Positions 57,553 through 64,000 of a stretch of 64,000 nt of DNA are shown here, piece by piece. The DNA comes from Streptomyces formicae. Lineage in GTDB: Bacteria > Actinomycetota > Actinomycetes > Streptomycetales > Streptomycetaceae. The notes beneath the pieces were generated by a model, which was not told the origin of the DNA, made no database searches, and saw only the letters and a list, made by a program, of their open reading frames with translations. Positions within the stretch are counted from its first letter, which is position 1, and every line of letters begins with the position of its first letter. The translations under genes were made by a program, and so were the position numbers. The stretch lies in assembly GCF_022647665.1 (NCBI RefSeq), contig NZ_CP071872.1, positions 5,394,001 through 5,458,000 of the forward strand, read 5' to 3'.

Positions 57553-58464
57553 GTGCCTGCCACCGACCCTTGCACCGTCCCGCTCGCCCCGTCCGTGCAC
57601 GCGTATGTGCAGCCCGACGGCGGCTGGTGCCTGAACAACGCGGGCTTCGTCAGCGACGGCGAGTCGACGCTCCTGATCGACACGGCAGCCACGGAGCGGC
57701 GCGCCCGGCTGCTGCGCGAGGCGCTGCTCGCGTCCGGGGCGCCGCTGCCGAGGACGCTGGTCAACACGCACCACCACGGCGACCACACCTACGGAAACGC
57801 CGTGTTCGCACCGGAGGCGACCGTCGTCGGCCACGAGGCGTGCCGGAGCGAGGTCGTCGCGGCCGGGCACCAGCTCCATCTCATCTGGCCGGAGACCGAC
57901 TTCGGCGACATCGCGATCACCGCGCCGGACATGACGTACAGCGAACGGCTCACCTTCCGCGCGGGCGGCACGGAGGTGCGCCTGATCCACCCGGGCGTGG
58001 CGCACACGACCGGCGACACGGTCGTGCATCTGCCGGAGCACGGGATCGTCTTCACGGGGGACCTGGTCTTCCAGGGCGGTGCGCCCTTCATCCCGATGGG
58101 CTCGCTCGCCGGCTCGCTGCGGGCGCTCGACCTGCTGCGCTCGCTCGATGCCGGGATCGTCGTGCCCGGGCACGGTCCGGTCACCGACCCGTCGGCGTAC
58201 GACGCGACGGAGCGCTACCTGCGGTACGTGGCGGAGGTCGCGGAGGCGGGGCACGCGAAGGGCCTGACGCCGCTGGAGGCGGCGCAGGAGGCGGAGCCCG
58301 GGGAGTTCGCGGAGCTGCGGGAGAGCGAGCGGCTGGTGGCGAATCTGCATCGCGCGTACGCGGAGCTGTCGGGGGAGCCCGGGGGTTCGGCGCTCGATCC
58401 GGTGTTGGTGTTCGGGGACATGGCGGTGATGAACGGCGGCGTACCGGTGGCGTGCCACGCCTGA
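57553..58464 (+). CDS. Metallo-beta-lactamase-fold hydrolase
   Basis: A 303-residue MBL-fold enzyme. The zinc motif is VNTHHHGDHTYGN (HxHxDH, about residues 73-78), with further ligands His in LIHPGVAHTTGD, Asp in GIVFTGDLVFQGG and His in VPGHGPVT. The pattern is that of small-molecule or thioester hydrolases of the MBL superfamily rather than an antibiotic-resistance enzyme. No substrate can be named. Starts at GTG 57553. Confidence 0.88.
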   Translation: MPATDPCTVPLAPSVHAYVQPDGGWCLNNAGFVSDGESTLLIDTAATERRARLLREALLASGAPLPRTLVNTHHHGDHTYGNAVFAPEATVVGHEACRSEVVAAGHQLHLIWPETDFGDIAITAPDMTYSERLTFRAGGTEVRLIHPGVAHTTGDTVVHLPEHGIVFTGDLVFQGGAPFIPMGSLAGSLRALDLLRSLDAGIVVPGHGPVTDPSAYDATERYLRYVAEVAEAGHAKGLTPLEAAQEAEPGEFAELRESERLVANLHRAYAELSGEPGGSALDPVLVFGDMAVMNGGVPVACHA

Positions 58465-58474
58465 CAGTTCCAAA

Positions 58475-58523
58475 GCGGGGGCAAGCCCTCGGCCCCCACC
58501 GGGACTCCGCCCCGGGCCCCCGC
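58475..58523. terminator. Possible bidirectional terminator
   Basis: GCGGGGGC (58475-58482) can pair with GCCCCCGC (58516-58523); inner GGGC/GCCC pairing is possible. It is in the 115-bp convergent gap between the MBL and glucarate dehydratase genes. Confidence 0.5.
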
Positions 58524-58579
58524 TCCTCAAGCGCCGGAAGGGCTGGAAGGGCTGGAAACGCGGGCCGGGCAGCGCCCGG

Positions 58580-59869
58580 CTACCAGCGGGGCACCGACGG
58601 GGTGCGCCACCCCGGCTCGGCCACACGCATCGCCGACGCGTCGTCGCGGTCGCGCATCGTGCCGTCGTCCTCCAGCCACCGCCGGTGCAGCGCCGCGAGC
58701 CGCTCCCGGTCCAGCTCGACCCCGAGACCCGGTGCGTCGGACACGGCCAGTCGGCCGCCGTCGAAGACATGACGCGTCGTGATGACGTCCTCGGTCTGCC
58801 ACGGGTAGTGGCTGTCGCAGGCGTGCCCGAGCCCCGGGACCGTCGCCGCGACGTGGGTCATCGCGGCGAGGCTGATGCCCAGGTGGGTGTTGGAGTGCAT
58901 GGACAGGCCGACCCCGAACGTCCGGCAGATCGCGGCCAGTTCGCGCGTACGGTGCAGTCCGCCCCAGTAGTGGTGGTCGGAGAGGACGATCTGCACGGCG
59001 CCGCGCGCGAACGCCTCGGGGATCTCGGGGAAGGTCGTGACGCACATGTTGGTCGCGAGCGGCACGTCCGTGCCGGCCGCGACCTCGGCCATGCGGTCGG
59101 TGCCGCTCGCCGGGTCCTCCAGGTACTCGAGGACGTCCTTCAGCTCCTCGGCGACGTACAGCGAGGTCTTCACGGACCAGGCGCCGTTGGGGTCGAGGCG
59201 CAGCGGCCGGCCGGGGAAGGCTTCGGCGAGCGCGCGGACCGCGGCGATCTCCTCGTCGGGCTCGAAGACGCCGCCCTTGAGCTTGAAGGAGGTGAACCCG
59301 TGCTCGCGTGCGAAGCGGCGCGCCTGGGCGACGACGCCCGCCGGGTCGAGCGCGGCGCCCCAGTCGTCGCTCTCGCCGCCCTCCGGGTGGGCGGCCCAGC
59401 GGTAGAAGAGGTACGCGCTGTACTCGACGGAGTCGCGGACCTTGCCGCCGAGCAGGGCGTGCACGGGCAGGCCGAGCGTCTTGCCGAGGGCGTCGAGGCA
59501 GGCGACCTCGAAGCCGGAGACGACCGAGAGGCGGAGCTTGTCGGTGGTCTGGACGCCGCGCAGTCCGCCCGCGTCGACGCTCTCGTCGGCGGCCCGTGAG
59601 TCGCCGCACACCTGCTCGGCGAGGGCGAAGAGTCCGTTCAGATCGGTGACCGGGTGGCCCGGGAGCGCCTCCGCGAGGGGGCGGGCGATGTCGAGGTACT
59701 TCCCGTCGCCGTACGTCTCGCCGACACCCGTCACACCTCCCTTGGTGACGACCTCGACGATGAGGCGCGGGGTGTACGGCTGGTGGACGCCCTGGGTGTT
59801 GAGCAGCGGCGGGTCGGCCATGAGGATCGGGGTGAGCCGGACCGTGTCGATCATCATCGCGGTATCCAT
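58580..59869 (-). CDS. Glucarate dehydratase, enolase superfamily
   Basis: A 429-residue D-glucarate dehydratase-type enzyme, turning glucarate into 5-keto-4-deoxyglucarate. Visible are the start RLTPILMADPPLLNTQGVHQPYTPRLIVEV, the KxK base in FTSFKLKGG, metal ligands in RLDPNGAW, EYLEDPASG and ATNMCVT, SDHHYWGGL and the catalytic His in SMHSNTHLGISLA. No downstream aldolase or dehydrogenase lies nearby, so the pathway must continue elsewhere. An inverted repeat precedes it (59873-59885). Confidence 0.88.
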   Translation of the reverse strand: MDTAMMIDTVRLTPILMADPPLLNTQGVHQPYTPRLIVEVVTKGGVTGVGETYGDGKYLDIARPLAEALPGHPVTDLNGLFALAEQVCGDSRAADESVDAGGLRGVQTTDKLRLSVVSGFEVACLDALGKTLGLPVHALLGGKVRDSVEYSAYLFYRWAAHPEGGESDDWGAALDPAGVVAQARRFAREHGFTSFKLKGGVFEPDEEIAAVRALAEAFPGRPLRLDPNGAWSVKTSLYVAEELKDVLEYLEDPASGTDRMAEVAAGTDVPLATNMCVTTFPEIPEAFARGAVQIVLSDHHYWGGLHRTRELAAICRTFGVGLSMHSNTHLGISLAAMTHVAATVPGLGHACDSHYPWQTEDVITTRHVFDGGRLAVSDAPGLGVELDRERLAALHRRWLEDDGTMRDRDDASAMRVAEPGWRTPSVPRW

Positions 59870-59872
59870 ACG

Positions 59873-59885
59873 TGAACCATATTCA
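59873..59885. promoter_or_regulatory. Putative operator before glucarate dehydratase
   Basis: TGAA-CCATA-TTCA is a 4-bp inverted repeat with a 5-bp spacer, nested in a larger GTATCC (59862-59867)...GGATAC (59887-59892) inverted repeat adjoining the start codon. It is in the leader, where a repressor could block the gene. Confidence 0.4.
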
Positions 59886-59967
59886 GGGATACGACTGTGG
59901 GACCAGAGGCCGGAGCCGACTTTCCGAGCGCACCGCAGCGCCGCACCCGTCCTGCCCTGGACGACAT

Positions 59968-59981
59968 ACCGACTGGTCGGT
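59968..59981. promoter_or_regulatory. Putative TetR-family operator
   Basis: ACCGAC-TG-GTCGGT is a perfect 6-bp inverted repeat, 45 bp before the phosphotransferase start. The form ACCGACTGGTCGGT is typical of TetR repressor sites in actinobacterial acyl-CoA gene clusters (from memory). The TetR gene at 62348-62941 is the likely binder. Confidence 0.62.
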
Positions 59982-60025
59982 CATCATGAACGCCAACGAA
60001 CAGCCGCCCCTCCGGAGGTGCCCCG

Positions 60026-61048
60026 ATGAGCTCAGTCCACCCCCCAGGCCTCGACCCCGAGCAGCTGCGCGGCCATCTCGACCGCGAGCGGCCCGGCCTG
60101 GTGAGCGGACCGCTCAGCGCCCGCCTGATCCAGGGCGGCCGGTCGAACCTGACGTACACCGTCACCGACGGTACGAGCCGGTGGGTGGTGCGCCGGCCCC
60201 CGCTCGGCCATGTCCTCGCCACCGCCCACGACATGAAGCGCGAGCACCGGGTCATCGAGGCGCTGCACCCGACGGCCGTGCCGGTGCCCGAACCGCTGCT
60301 GCTGTGCGAGGACGACTCCGTCCTCGGGGCGCCCTTCTACGTCATGGAGTTCGTCGAGGGCACCCCCTACCGCACGGCCGAGGAGCTCGCCCCGCTCGGG
60401 CCCGAGCGCACCCGTGACACCGTCCTCGGACTCGTCGACACGCTCGTCGACCTGCACGCCGTGGACCCCGGGTCCGTCGGCCTCGGCGACTTCGGCCGCC
60501 CGGAAGGCTTCCTCGACCGGCAGCTGCGCCGCTGGGGCAAGCAGCTCGACGCCTCCCGCAACCGCGAGCTCGCGGGCATCGACGAGCTGCACGCCGTGCT
60601 CGGCCGCGCCCTGCCGGCCTCCCCCTCGGCCACCGTCGTCCACGGCGACTACCGCCTCGACAACGTCCTGATCGGCGACGACGACCGGATCAGGGCCGTA
60701 CTCGACTGGGAGATGTCCACGCTCGGCGATCCGCTCACCGACCTCGGGCTGCTCGTGATGTACAGCCAGAAGCTGGAGCTGCCCGACTCCCCCATCAGCA
60801 CGACCGCGGCGGCGGCCGGCCACCCGGACGCCCAGGAGCTGGTGGAGCGGTACGCCGCCCGCTCCGGCCGCGACACCTCCGCCATCGCCTGGTACACGGC
60901 GTTCGCCTGGTTCAAGCTCGCCGTGATCCTGGAGGGCATCCACTACCGCTACACCCTCGGCCAGACCGTCGGCGCCGGATTCGACCGTATCGGCGACCTC
61001 GTCCCCGTCTTCATCGAGCACGGCCTCACCACCCTGCAGGAAGGCTGA
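60026..61048 (+). CDS. Phosphotransferase-family protein (APH-like), acyl-CoA cluster
   Basis: A 340-residue aminoglycoside-phosphotransferase-fold protein. Kinase landmarks are IQGGRSNLTYTV, catalytic VVHGDYRLDNVLI and metal-binding AVLDWEMSTLGDPLTDLG. Proteins of this type occur beside acyl-CoA dehydrogenases, as in human ACAD10/11, where they phosphorylate hydroxyacyl compounds; the same is likely here. This is not a resistance gene by context. A ribosome site GGAGG precedes the ATG and the acyl-CoA dehydrogenase begins 5 bp after its stop. Confidence 0.88.
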   Translation: MSSVHPPGLDPEQLRGHLDRERPGLVSGPLSARLIQGGRSNLTYTVTDGTSRWVVRRPPLGHVLATAHDMKREHRVIEALHPTAVPVPEPLLLCEDDSVLGAPFYVMEFVEGTPYRTAEELAPLGPERTRDTVLGLVDTLVDLHAVDPGSVGLGDFGRPEGFLDRQLRRWGKQLDASRNRELAGIDELHAVLGRALPASPSATVVHGDYRLDNVLIGDDDRIRAVLDWEMSTLGDPLTDLGLLVMYSQKLELPDSPISTTAAAAGHPDAQELVERYAARSGRDTSAIAWYTAFAWFKLAVILEGIHYRYTLGQTVGAGFDRIGDLVPVFIEHGLTTLQEG

Positions 61049-61053
61049 TCACC

Positions 61054-62268
61054 ATGGACTTCGCATTCGACGCGCGCACCGAGGAGCTGCGGGACCGGCT
61101 CCTCGCTTTCATGGACGAGCACGTGTACCCGGCCGAGGCGGTCGCCCACGAGCAGCACGCGAAGCTCGCATCCCCGTGGGACACCCCGCCGGTCATCGAG
61201 GAGCTCAAGGCCGAGGCCCGCAGGCAGGGCCTGTGGAACCTCTTCCTCCCGGATGCGGAGTACGGCGCCGGGCTCACCAACCTCCAGTACGCGCCGCTCG
61301 CCGAGATCACCGGCCGCTCCCCGCATCTGGCGCCGACCGCGCTGAACTGCGCGGCGCCGGACACCGGCAACATGGAGGTGCTCACCCTCTTCGGCTCGGA
61401 CGAGCAGAAGAAGCAGTGGCTGGAGCCGCTGCTGGCCGGTGAGATCCGCTCGGCGTTCGCGATGACCGAGCCCGAGGTGGCCTCGTCCGACGCGACGAAC
61501 ATCGAGACGCGGATCGACAGGGACGGCGACGACTGCGTCATCAACGGCCGCAAGTGGTACATCTCGGGGGCGATGAACCCGAACTGCCGGATCTTCATCG
61601 TCATGGGCAAGACCGACCCTGACGGCCCGGACATCCGCCGCCAGCAGTCGATGATCCTCGTCCCGCGCGACACTCCCGGCCTGGAGGTCCGCCGGGCGAT
61701 GCAGGTGTACGGCTACGAGGACCATCTGCACGGCGGCCACGCGGAGGTCGTCTTCGACGACGTCCGGGTCCCGGCGGCGAACCTGATCGGCGAGGAGGGC
61801 GGCGGCTTCGCGATCGCCCAGGCGCGCCTCGGCCCCGGCCGTATCCACCACTGCATGCGGCTGATCGGCATGGCCGAGCGGGCCATCGAGCTGATGTGCC
61901 GGCGCGCCGTGTCCCGTACCGCCTTCGGCAAGCCGATCGCCCAGCAGGGCGTCGTACAGGCGTGGATCGCGGACGCCCGGGTGACGGTCGAGCAGCTGCG
62001 GCTGCTGGTGCTGAAGACCGCGTGGCTGATGGACACGGTCGGCAACCGCGGTGCGCACACCGAGATCCAGGCCATCAAGATCGCCACCCCGCGGGCGGTC
62101 GTGGACATCCTCGACAGGGCGGTCCAGGTGCACGGCGCGGGCGGGGTGAGCCAGGACTTCCCGCTGGCCGAACTGTGGGCGGGGGCGCGGACGCTGATGC
62201 TGGCGGACGGCCCCGACGAGGTGCACCAGCGGTCGCTGGCGCGCCAGGAGCTCAAGAAGTACCTGTAG
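61054..62268 (+). CDS. Acyl-CoA dehydrogenase
   Basis: A 404-residue FAD acyl-CoA dehydrogenase. The N-terminal helical domain begins DFAFDARTEELRDRLLAFMDEHVYPAE. The middle domain FAMTEPEVASSDATNIETRI is the FAD/substrate signature. LGPGRIHHCMRLIGMAERAIELMCRRAVSRTAFGKPIAQQGVVQ and VDILDRAVQVHGAGGVSQDFPLAELWAGARTLMLADGPDEVHQRSLAR complete the fold. It fits the ACAD10/11-like group. With the APH-like kinase it would open the use of 4-hydroxy or branched acyl-CoAs. Confidence 0.92.
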   Translation: MDFAFDARTEELRDRLLAFMDEHVYPAEAVAHEQHAKLASPWDTPPVIEELKAEARRQGLWNLFLPDAEYGAGLTNLQYAPLAEITGRSPHLAPTALNCAAPDTGNMEVLTLFGSDEQKKQWLEPLLAGEIRSAFAMTEPEVASSDATNIETRIDRDGDDCVINGRKWYISGAMNPNCRIFIVMGKTDPDGPDIRRQQSMILVPRDTPGLEVRRAMQVYGYEDHLHGGHAEVVFDDVRVPAANLIGEEGGGFAIAQARLGPGRIHHCMRLIGMAERAIELMCRRAVSRTAFGKPIAQQGVVQAWIADARVTVEQLRLLVLKTAWLMDTVGNRGAHTEIQAIKIATPRAVVDILDRAVQVHGAGGVSQDFPLAELWAGARTLMLADGPDEVHQRSLARQELKKYL

Positions 62269-62286
62269 CGCTCCGGGCACACGCCA

Positions 62287-62330
62287 GGGCCTGTCGTTCG
62301 GATCGGCCGGGCAAGATCCGAACGACACGG
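62287..62330. terminator. Dispersed-repeat hairpin between convergent genes
   Basis: GGGCCTGTCGTTCGGATC (62287-62304) pairs with 62315-62330 across about 10 nt with one extra base. It shares the stem plan of the hairpin at 27637-27678, where C-G replaces T-A in the stem. It is followed by a second partial arm (CCGAACGACACGG). Confidence 0.8.
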
Positions 62331-62347
62331 CCTCCGAACGACACGGT

Positions 62348-62941
62348 CTAGGGACGCAGCGCGCGCAGCAGCAGGTCGGCGAGGTGATCGGCGACCTGCT
62401 GCGGCGTGAGCGGCCCGTCCGGGCGGTACCAGGTGGACAGGTGGTGGACCGAGCCGAAGTGGTAGTCCACGACCAGGTCCGCGGGGGTCGCGTCGGAGAA
62501 GACCCCGCTGCGCTGGCCCTCCTCGATGAGCGCGCGGAAGCGCTCGTGGTAGTGCCTGCGCTCGGCGCGGACCTGCTTGTTCTTCTCCGGGCTGAGGTGG
62601 TGCATGGAGCGGAAGAAGATCGCCGCGTCATCGAGGTTCTCGATGGTGGTGACGACGACGTCGGCGGCCGCGCCCCGCAGCCGCCGCTCGACCGGCGCGT
62701 CCGCCCCGGCGAAGGCGTCGAGGCGCTCCTGCTGGAGCCGCAGCACCCGTGAGTAGACCTCCTGGAGGAGGTCCTCCTTGGAGCCGAAGTAGTGGTAGAG
62801 CGCGCCCTTGGTGACGCCCGCCGCCTCGACGATCTCCTGGACGGACGTGCGGTCGTACCCCTGCTCGGCGAAGAGCCGGGTGGCGGCGGCCAGCAGCCGC
62901 TGGGGGACGGGAGTGCCGCTCCCGTCCGTCGTCCTGGCCAT
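62348..62941 (-). CDS. TetR-family repressor of the acyl-CoA cluster
   Basis: A 197-residue TetR-family regulator. The N-terminal helix-turn-helix is LLAAATRLFAEQGYDRTSVQEIVEAAGVTKGALYHYFGSKEDLLQEV. The effector domain begins near residue 70 and has an FFRSMHHLSPEKNKQVRAERRHYHERFRALIEEG block. Acyl-CoAs are plausible effectors given the neighbours. The ATG at 62941 has a weak AGGTGG site. An ATG at 62980 overlaps the ligase stop as TGATG and would add 13 residues. Likely binds 59968-59981. Confidence 0.87.
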   Translation of the reverse strand: MARTTDGSGTPVPQRLLAAATRLFAEQGYDRTSVQEIVEAAGVTKGALYHYFGSKEDLLQEVYSRVLRLQQERLDAFAGADAPVERRLRGAAADVVVTTIENLDDAAIFFRSMHHLSPEKNKQVRAERRHYHERFRALIEEGQRSGVFSDATPADLVVDYHFGSVHHLSTWYRPDGPLTPQQVADHLADLLLRALRP

Positions 62942-62979
62942 TGCCGCCACCTGCCCTTCGCTCGGCTCACACGTGTTCA

Positions 62980-64000
62980 TCAGCGGGAACGCAGTTCCCG
63001 CTTGAGGATCTTCCCACTGCTCGTCTTGGGCAGCTCCTCCAGGACCTCGACCTGCCGTGGGGACTTGTACGCGGCCAGGCGTTCCTTGCAGTAGCCCGCC
63101 AGCTCGGCCGGGTCGGCGCAGGCGCCCGGGCGGAGGCTGACGTACGCCTTCACGGTCTCGCCGCGGTAGGCGTCGGGGATGCCGACGACGGCCGCCTCGC
63201 GGACGGCCGGGTGGGTGTAGAGGACGTCCTCGACCTCGCGCGGCCAGACCTTGAAGCCCGATGCGTTGATCATGTCCTTCTTGCGGTCGACGACGTACAG
63301 CCAGCCGTCGGCGTCCATGAAGCCGATGTCGCCGGTGCGCAGCTCCCCGTCGGGGAAGCCGGCCGCGGTGGCGGCCGGCATGCGCCAGTAGCCGAGCGCG
63401 AGCTGCGGGCCGCGCACGACGATCTCGCCGTGCTCGCCGAAGGGCACCTCGGCGCCGTTGTCGTCGACGATGCGGACGACGGTGTCGGGCCCCGGCAGGC
63501 CGACGGAGAGGGTGCCGGACGCCGGGTCGACGGGGGCCTCCTGCTCGGGCGGGACGGCGGCGCAGGGGGCGGTGCACTCGGTCAGCCCGTAGCCGTTGCG
63601 GATGTACGGTCCGAAGCCCGCGCGGAACTTCTCGACGAGGGCCGGCGGCACGGGCGCCCCACCGGAGGAGATCACCTGGAAGGAAGCGAAGTGCTCCCGG
63701 GTCGCTCCGGGGTGGGCGGCCAGCGCCATGAACGCGGTGGAGGGACCGACGGTGTAGGCGGGGCGGTGCTCGGCGAAGGCGTCGAGGACGACGCCCGGGT
63801 CGAATCGGTAGGCGAGCGCGAGCGTACCGGCGTTGGCGATGCAGGCGGCGAGCTCGCAGACCATGCCGGTGATGTGGAAGAGGGGCGCGAGCGCGAAGTA
63901 GCAGGCGCCCTCCGGGACGGGGTGGCCGGTGCGCTGGCGTTCGGCGTTGTAGGTGAGGGCGCCGTGCGGGTTCATGGCGCCCTTGGGACGGCCGCTGGTG
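62980..64000 (-). CDS. Acyl-CoA ligase / AMP-forming synthetase, N-terminus outside window
   Basis: The C-terminal 340 residues of an adenylate-forming acyl-CoA ligase. The phosphate loop TSGRPKGA is just inside the window edge. YGLTECTAPC (A5), GELRTGDIGFMDADGWLYVVDRKKDMINASGFKVWPREVE (A7-A8) and the catalytic Lys in LPKTSSGKILKRELR (A10) are all intact. It activates a carboxylic acid to acyl-CoA for the neighbouring dehydrogenase. Stop at 62980 directly precedes the TetR gene in the same direction. Confidence 0.92.
   Translation of the reverse strand, partial: TSGRPKGAMNPHGALTYNAERQRTGHPVPEGACYFALAPLFHITGMVCELAACIANAGTLALAYRFDPGVVLDAFAEHRPAYTVGPSTAFMALAAHPGATREHFASFQVISSGGAPVPPALVEKFRAGFGPYIRNGYGLTECTAPCAAVPPEQEAPVDPASGTLSVGLPGPDTVVRIVDDNGAEVPFGEHGEIVVRGPQLALGYWRMPAATAAGFPDGELRTGDIGFMDADGWLYVVDRKKDMINASGFKVWPREVEDVLYTHPAVREAAVVGIPDAYRGETVKAYVSLRPGACADPAELAGYCKERLAAYKSPRQVEVLEELPKTSSGKILKRELRSR

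Noticed and set aside
57553..58464. Metallo-beta-lactamase as an antibiotic-resistance enzyme
   Set aside because: The MBL fold is shared by many hydrolases; no signal peptide and no class B beta-lactamase context.
60026..61048. Aminoglycoside phosphotransferase as a resistance gene
   Set aside because: It sits 5 bp before an acyl-CoA dehydrogenase behind a TetR site, the ACAD10/11-like arrangement, rather than near resistance or biosynthetic genes.

Overview
The window reads as chromosomal DNA of a Streptomyces species. Base composition is very high in G+C with GTG starts and GTGA/ATGA stop-start overlaps throughout. It encodes a chaplin pair, mycothiol enzymes (MshC and the mycothiol-dependent formaldehyde dehydrogenase), and an F420-type luciferase-like oxidoreductase. 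From memory, the order metH-gylR-glpF-glpK-glpD, then PAC2-mshC, then chpC-chpH, then gntR-gntK-gntP matches the S. coelicolor chromosome around SCO1657-SCO1680; this was not checked against a database. I see no insertion sequence, integrase, prophage or CRISPR array.

Layout. 1-2.9 kb: a site-2 protease cut by the window edge, a RecB/Cas4-type nuclease and an orphan LuxR-type response regulator. 2.9-7.4 kb: two tandem paralogous peptide-binding lipoproteins without permeases, and a HAD phosphatase. 7.6-16.4 kb: metH, then the glycerol regulon (GylR, facilitator, kinase, FAD glycerol-3-phosphate dehydrogenase) with shared operator-like sites. 16.5-23.1 kb: a sugar island, probably L-fucose/L-fuconate, with a GntR regulator, CUT2 ABC transporter, SDR and L-fuconate dehydratase, and a perfect palindromic operator upstream. 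23.3-27.5 kb: PAC2 protein and a large secreted GH31 glycosidase. 27.7-32.3 kb: the actinobacterial block mshC / SCO1664-family kinase-like protein / DUF3090 / histidine phosphatase, with a CorA transporter beside it. 32.3-38.9 kb: ferritin-like protein, LLM oxidoreductase, aldo/keto reductase overlapping a degenerate RecD2-like protein, and two small conserved unknowns. 38.9-40.1 kb: a long sortase-anchored chaplin and a short chaplin. 40.3-45.7 kb: M20 peptidase, tRNA-Leu(GAG), RluA-type pseudouridine synthase, mycothiol-dependent formaldehyde dehydrogenase and an amino acid permease. 45.9-48.7 kb: gluconate regulator, kinase and permease. 48.7-59.9 kb: a sulfite-oxidase-like molybdoenzyme with a cytochrome b, an APC permease with a repeat protein, a flavoprotein, a NUDIX enzyme, two DUF202 membrane proteins, an oxidoreductase, a His-rich metal-binding protein, an MBL hydrolase and a glucarate dehydratase. 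60.0-64.0 kb: an acyl-CoA cluster (APH-like kinase, acyl-CoA dehydrogenase, TetR regulator, acyl-CoA ligase cut by the window edge).

The window is mostly conserved core chromosome with carbon-source modules (glycerol, fucose-type sugar, gluconate, glucarate, acyl-CoA), each with its own regulator or operator-like site. The least understood parts are the kinase-like/DUF3090/phosphatase block beside mshC, the RecD2 relative that has lost its ATPase motifs, the His-rich repeat protein behind a long perfect hairpin, and a dispersed hairpin repeat whose two copies carry a compensatory stem change.
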